Below are positions 61,201-64,000 of a DNA stretch of 64,000 nt, in pieces; position 1 is the stretch's first letter; every line of letters begins with the position of its first letter. The notes under the pieces were generated by a model. The model saw only the letters and a list, made by a program, of their open reading frames with translations. It was not told where the DNA came from and made no database searches. Made by a program: the position numbers and the translations under genes. Source of the DNA: COE1 sp949066965 (GTDB lineage Bacteria; Bacillota; Clostridia; Lachnospirales; Lachnospiraceae); the NCBI GenBank assembly GCA_949066965.1, contig CARTDA010000021.1:1-64000 (forward strand). The letters run 5' to 3'.

Positions 61201-62462
61201 TCCATGACTTCGTCCAGTTCATAGCTTCTGAATGCCGCCATCGAGACAAGATGCTGGGCAAGGACGTCCAGACACCCCACAGGCGGACTGATGTGCTCCA
61301 CGCCGCCTTCCCTGGCAAGCTGTGCCGTCATTCCGCAGGACACACATTCCGCCGCCGTCCGCGGGAAAAAATACATCACGCTGACACGGCCGGGATTGTG
61401 CCCTGCACGTCCAAGACGCTGCATTGTCCCTGAAACGGTACGCGGACATCCGACCTGCAGTACCTGGTCAATCTCCCCCACGTCAATGCCCAGTTCCATG
61501 GACGATGTCGCGCACAGAAGGCGCAGCTGTCCGTCACGCAGGGACGCTTCCGTCTCCATGCGCTGTTCCTTGGAAAGGCTGCCGTGGTGTACACGCGCAA
61601 AGCCCTCGCCGCCTATCAGGTTGACATAATACGCAAGCTTTTCCGCATACCGCCTCCCCTCCACAAACGCAATCACGCTGCGGTTTCCCTGGCAGTACTG
61701 GTACACGAGCGCACCCAGTTCTTCCCACACCGGGTCTTTGCGCCTGCCCTTGAATAAATCCGCATATGGTCCAAGTATGTCCAGACGGATTTTTTTCTGC
61801 ATGGCAGGCGCGGCGATAACGACCTCCTCCGGCGCGAGATATTCCGCGGCGGCATCCAGCGGCTCAATCGTCGCCGAGAGGCCGATTCGCTGCAACGGCT
61901 GTCCGCACAGATAATCAAGACGTGCCAGGGACAGCATTAAATGGGCGCCCCTTTTGGTGTCAATCAGGGCGTGCAGCTCGTCTATAATAATCGCTTTCGC
62001 CGTTGCGAGCACGTTCTGTCCGGTCTTGCTGGTAAGCATCAGGTACAGGGATTCCGGCGTGATAATCAGGATGTGCGGCGGGCGTTTTACCATTTTCTGC
62101 CTGTCCGCCTGCGACGTGTCGCCTGTTCGGATTCCTACCGTAATCTCTTCCCGGGCGTCAATTCCCTCCAGCGGCCGCCTGAGATTTTCACGGATATCGG
62201 CTGCCAGGGATTTCAGCGGCGAGACATAGATTACATATAATTCATTTTTCAGCGTTCCTGCTTTTGCCTGCTGTTTCAGTCTGTCAATAAAGACAAGAAA
62301 GGCGGAAAGTGTTTTTCCTGTTCCCGTGGGCGCCGATACGAGTACGTGGCGTCCCTCGGCTATGTTTGGCCATGCCGCGCGCTGTACCGGGGTCGGTTCG
62401 CCAAGCGTGCCCTGAAACCAGTCCAGCGTTTCTGGTCCGAAAAGATTCCTGATGTCCTGCAT
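58290..62462 (-). CDS. lhr: Lhr-type DEAD/DEAH-box helicase
   Basis: 1390 residues, full length for Lhr. Motif I is VLVSAPTGTGKTLSAFLVF (about 40-58), motif II IIIDELHALIDTKRGAHL (DELH, about 155-172), motif III GLSATIEPLDAAAEYLAPE, motifs IV-VI include FVEGRRYAEKLAYYVNLIG, LLCATSSMELGIDVGEIDQV and QRLGRAGHNPGRVSVMYFF. The winged-helix and beta-barrel Lhr-core domains follow, then the roughly 500-residue C-terminal domain ending DFTKDALTSAGFFREMQDYV. Lhr proteins unwind DNA and RNA-DNA hybrids and take part in DNA damage repair. In proteobacteria it is often paired with a metallo-hydrolase (MPE); no such gene is adjacent. GGGAG precedes the ATG. Confidence 0.95.
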   Translation of the reverse strand: MQDIRNLFGPETLDWFQGTLGEPTPVQRAAWPNIAEGRHVLVSAPTGTGKTLSAFLVFIDRLKQQAKAGTLKNELYVIYVSPLKSLAADIRENLRRPLEGIDAREEITVGIRTGDTSQADRQKMVKRPPHILIITPESLYLMLTSKTGQNVLATAKAIIIDELHALIDTKRGAHLMLSLARLDYLCGQPLQRIGLSATIEPLDAAAEYLAPEEVVIAAPAMQKKIRLDILGPYADLFKGRRKDPVWEELGALVYQYCQGNRSVIAFVEGRRYAEKLAYYVNLIGGEGFARVHHGSLSKEQRMETEASLRDGQLRLLCATSSMELGIDVGEIDQVLQVGCPRTVSGTMQRLGRAGHNPGRVSVMYFFPRTAAECVSCGMTAQLAREGGVEHISPPVGCLDVLAQHLVSMAAFRSYELDEVMEILPRAWPFRNVTKEDVKSVLGMLAGDYEHQRDIPARPRILYDRIHGRVEGDGYSRMLAISAGGTIPDKGLYAVKTEEGVKLGDIDEEFVYESRKGDRFILGSFAWKITNISRDTVTVTQAPVEGARLPFWKGEIKGRDKRTGEAFGRMFRTLELAYGDGKLPDALRDLGLDETAVSLAGGYLERQIKTVGSLPNDRTIIVEHFRDSMGSSQLMFHSLFGRRINAPLSLLAAEAARQQLGVEVGCVDEEDGFLLYTYGNATLPEGILHQINPDTCVRNMEIILPAAPVFNMAFRYNCGRALMMGVRNNSRQPLWKQRLKSAELLEQVVREPGHPLIRETRQECMNGLWDAGGVKELLEDICSGAVEVRDVYTELPSPMSLPLQWGQEAAVMYDYAPTPRKIHMAVEEALSQALQADKELIQPGRRELVQVQERTSLPVDEKQLHSLLMTEGDLAAGDLEVPVEWLELLAQEGRAAYLEQGLWIAAEETARYATALGEPGTEQNGDADGGREEQCRIVRRMLRYRGAAGVCQTAGRYGWDVQTAGEILAELCRRGEAVKEDDTYYHAELYRRAIIRTLKKRREEVQTCPPEAYAALLLSRMETSAPTEESLRSLLKRYAGTTLPVSYWEGILLPRWVNNYRAAKLDAYLAEGELFWHMADKGGLRFDYQEEIDWDAGFPETSLSEKGQLLYLALQRRGASFMQSLNGLLGSESPYDTLMSLLEKGLVYADSFVPVRQWQDREKTRKASARQRVNMRVKALQAGRWDVVKPLREQSGEQSIKTRLERCFDRSLVVCRETAAACGISWQEALSVLRVQEYTGQVRRGYFVEGLSGAQFIRDRDYASVIRALAKPEKKVIWVNAADPVQCWGKILPHKEGRSFLNVPGSVAACYGGIPIVVMERQGNTLRVLDENLEGKKLLGECLAIFAEHFRKAKLYPDSKRIVVKNYPDFTKDALTSAGFFREMQDYVLYR

Positions 62463-62468
62463 AAGCCG

Positions 62469-62681
62469 TCACTCCCTGTCAAAAGCAATCGGTCTTTGCA
62501 GGATATCAAACTTCACAGTTACACTGCCTCCATAATATGGGCTGATACCCTCAATCGTAATGCTTCCTTTATTTTTGCCGGATTTCACATTGGCGCCATA
62601 AGAAATCGTATAGTCCTTTCCCTCCACAAGCTTCATTTTTCCATTCTCTCCCATATAAAATATCGTTACGCCCGGTTTCAA
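62469..62681 (-). pseudogene. C-terminal fragment of an Ig-like-domain surface protein
   Basis: A 70-codon frame, without a proper start, reads KLVEGKDYTISYGANVKSGK, GSITIEGISPYYGGSVTVKF and DILQRPIAFDRE. The G-K-D-Y-T-x-S-Y pattern with a G-x-Y-G-G-S strand is that of bacterial Ig-like/adhesin repeats in large secreted proteins. An in-frame stop lies just upstream, so only the last repeat remains. Confidence 0.6.
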
Positions 62682-62762
62682 AAATCAAGCGCAAACCTTG
62701 CATATATCATTATCCTTTTAAAGCATTTTATATGAATAGTATAACATTAACGAATCAGTTCA

Positions 62763-63193
62763 TCAATCGCATTTCTTCCCCATAGCCTTACAATCTTCCA
62801 TAATTTTACTCATAATTTCCTGTCCCTCCTTATCTTTCTTGAAATATCTTGCCCTGTCCGCCAGTTCTTTATCATGTCATCGGGATTTGTACAGCTTAAA
62901 TCTTGCATTAATCTTCCAAGAGGTGCATCGTCTTTAATCTCTCCATTCACATAGATGATATGTGCTTTATCATCAAATAGTTTTCCATTCTCCTTGATTG
63001 TCCTGTCAATATGATAAATAGGAAAATTCCCTTCGAGCACATCATTTTCTGTAATAAATATTACATAGGTTTCAGGAATCAATTCTGTATCTTCTCCCGA
63101 AAGGATTGCATTGGCATCCATTAAACTACTGTTGTATCTTGTACGTTTTGGTTTGGCCCCGCTGTCGGCTTTTTGCATTGGACTGCAAATCAA
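62763..63193 (-). pseudogene. Rpn/PDDEXK family transposase-like nuclease, truncated and frameshifted
   Basis: The frame opens in the middle of the family (KRTRYNSSLMDANAILSG) and continues ETYVIFITENDVLEGNFPIY, HIIYVNGEIKDDAPLGRLMQ and CTNPDDM. After a frameshift at about 62872 the other frame reads KELADRARYFKKDKEGQEIM and KIMEDCKAMGKKCD to a TGA at 62763, the usual tail of Rpn/PDDEXK_2 proteins. The N-terminal half with the first catalytic residues is missing. Confidence 0.8.
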
Positions 63194-63207
63194 AAAAGCA
63201 AAGAGCG

Positions 63208-63531
63208 CTATACTCTCTGCTTTCTATTCATCATTTTACAATAAATAACCGCCACTACCGTACTGAAAAACGTCGCCACTATCGCGGGCGCAATGACTGC
63301 TGCTGGATTGGCACTTCCATATTGACTGCGGTAAGCAATAATATTCACTGGTATCAACTGCAATGACGAAATGTTCATCACAAGAAACGTGCACATTTCA
63401 TTGCTTGCAGTCCGCGCCCCGCAATCCATGAAACCATTTGCGGAAGCTGTCCCCACCTTTACATCCATAAATTCACTGTTCCCGCGCTCCCATTCAAGCT
63501 CCTCCAAATCACTCATCGCCCGAAGTCCCCC
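63208..63531 (-). pseudogene. spmA: Spore maturation protein A, 5'-deleted
   Basis: From GGLRAMSDLEELEWER onward the translation matches the second half of SpmA: TASNEMCTFLVMNISSLQLI, PVNIIAYRSQYGSANPAAVI and TFFSTVVAVIYCKMMN. SpmA is about 190-200 residues; the first half with its membrane helices and the N-G-W-A-A-T-P region is missing, and the sequence upstream of 63531 reads as unrelated. The start codon has been lost. spmB is intact 13.5 kb away. Confidence 0.82.
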
Positions 63532-63674
63532 TTGAGTCAAGATAGTGACACGTACTTTTCGAAAAAATTTAGAATTTCCCCTGAGTACTCGTGTGTACAC
63601 AAAAAAGCAGGATATTTCAATCTTACGATTTCCTGCTTTCATAAACTACTTTATTTCATAAACAATTGGCGCAC

Positions 63675-63854
63675 CTACGCCTTTTTCTTACGATTTCGCT
63701 GCACAACCGCACTTTTAAAAGCTTTCATCATAGCTGGAGACAACTCCTCGCAATCCTCATCAAATATAATAGGGCTATTTTTTGCATCCTCGATTTCTTT
63801 CAGTTGTTCTTCTGTAGGCTTTTGCCCACTGTCAATGATGAATGTCTTGGTCAT
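63675..63854 (-). CDS. brnA: BrnA-like antitoxin
   Basis: 59 residues from ATG 63854 (MTKTFIIDSGQKPTEEQLKE). It has an acidic N-terminal half and a basic end, DEDCEELSPAMMKAFKSAVV then QRNRKKKA, the pattern of short BrnA antitoxins. It overlaps the upstream toxin gene by 23 bp, and the AAAGGAG-type site lies inside the toxin gene. BrnA neutralises BrnT and represses the operon. Confidence 0.78.
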   Translation of the reverse strand: MTKTFIIDSGQKPTEEQLKEIEDAKNSPIIFDEDCEELSPAMMKAFKSAVVQRNRKKKA

Positions 63855-64000
63855 AATACAAGCTCCTTTCCGCATTTGTTGCAAGTCTGGCTGAAATCAG
63901 GCGAATTGTATCTTTTCTTTCCGTAAATACCACAAATAATACCTCACCAACCTTGCCTATTGCAATATACCGATCTTCATCAATACTATGTTCAAAATCA
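63832..64000 (-). CDS. brnT: BrnT-like toxin, 5' end outside the window
   Basis: The last 55 codons are visible: DFEHSIDEDRYIAIGKVGEV, LFVVFTERKDTIRLISARLA and NAERSLYYDQDIHH. The D-x-x-R-Y-x-x-x-G, V-x-x-T-E-R and R-x-I-S-A-R...E-R-x-x-Y motifs are those of BrnT, a RelE-fold ribonuclease toxin. The start lies beyond 64000. Confidence 0.82.
   Translation of the reverse strand, partial: DFEHSIDEDRYIAIGKVGEVLFVVFTERKDTIRLISARLATNAERSLYYDQDIHH

Noticed and set aside
60555..61433. Open frame of 292 codons on the plus strand
   Set aside because: Antisense to the Lhr helicase domains; no ribosome binding site and no family resemblance.
1..64000. CRISPR arrays, tRNA or rRNA genes, riboswitches
   Set aside because: No regularly spaced direct repeats, cloverleaf-like sequences, rRNA signatures or known aptamer cores were recognised; a covariance-model scan could still find a weak one.

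Overview
The window looks like the chromosome of an anaerobic, spore-forming low-GC Gram-positive of the class Clostridia, most likely a Lachnospiraceae relative. Signs are strong GGAGG ribosome binding sites, LytTR/GHKL two-component systems, an spmB gene and an spmA remnant, a radical-SAM NrdG-type activase, an MsmX/UgpC-type sugar ABC ATPase, and several PD-(D/E)XK families that are expanded in gut Clostridia. No rRNA, tRNA or CRISPR array was seen. Species assignment is inference.

0-19.4 kb is one long leftward surface-polysaccharide island. The right part (14.4-19.4 kb) has an ABC exporter pair (Wzm/Wzt type), a GT2 enzyme and an unusual fusion of a polymerase-like membrane domain with a DUF1972 rhamnosyltransferase. 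The left, visibly AT-richer part (2-13.9 kb) has its own Wzx flippase, Wzy polymerase, GT4 and GT32 transferases, a CDP-glycerol glycerophosphotransferase, a cytidylyltransferase, LicD, two asparagine-synthase family proteins, a BCCT transporter and a cut ATP-grasp gene. Together they suggest a glycan decorated with phosphoglycerol or phosphocholine and possibly amidated. An ISAs1 transposase scar and a broken acyltransferase lie inside it.

19.4-34.3 kb is an accessory region. A rightward GT-C type membrane glycosyltransferase is followed by two paralogous AAA-ATPase/PD-(D/E)XK genes in direct orientation. They bracket a transposase remnant and a three-gene operon: a DUF2971 protein, a receiver-like protein, and a protein of about 2077 residues with a GHKL ATPase domain, phosphoribosyltransferase-like motifs and a second, kinase-like C-terminus. 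This operon is the best candidate for an undescribed conflict or signalling system.

34.3-49.9 kb holds three more glycosyltransferases, an nrdG-type activase, a DUF6128-like protein, a Uma2-type nuclease, a PucR/CdaR-type regulator, an MsmX/UgpC ATPase, a YesL-family protein, an HD-GYP-like phosphodiesterase, a GNAT acetyltransferase, an HPr paralogue lacking His15 but keeping Ser46 (Crh-like), a hybrid kinase with its response regulator, and spmB. 50-58.2 kb continues with signalling genes (LytTR regulator, GGDEF protein, AgrC/AgrA-like pair), a secreted beta-helix protein, a short DUF4157 protein and a dead AAA ATPase. 58.3-62.5 kb is a full-length Lhr helicase. The right edge (62.5-64 kb) is a graveyard (surface-protein tail, Rpn-type nuclease, 5'-deleted spmA) ending in a BrnT/BrnA toxin-antitoxin pair cut by the window edge.

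Two families of structured dispersed repeats run through the right two thirds: a 127-bp three-hairpin element whose copies differ by compensatory changes, and a roughly 140-bp element bounded by inverted GTAACAGTTCAGCC ends.
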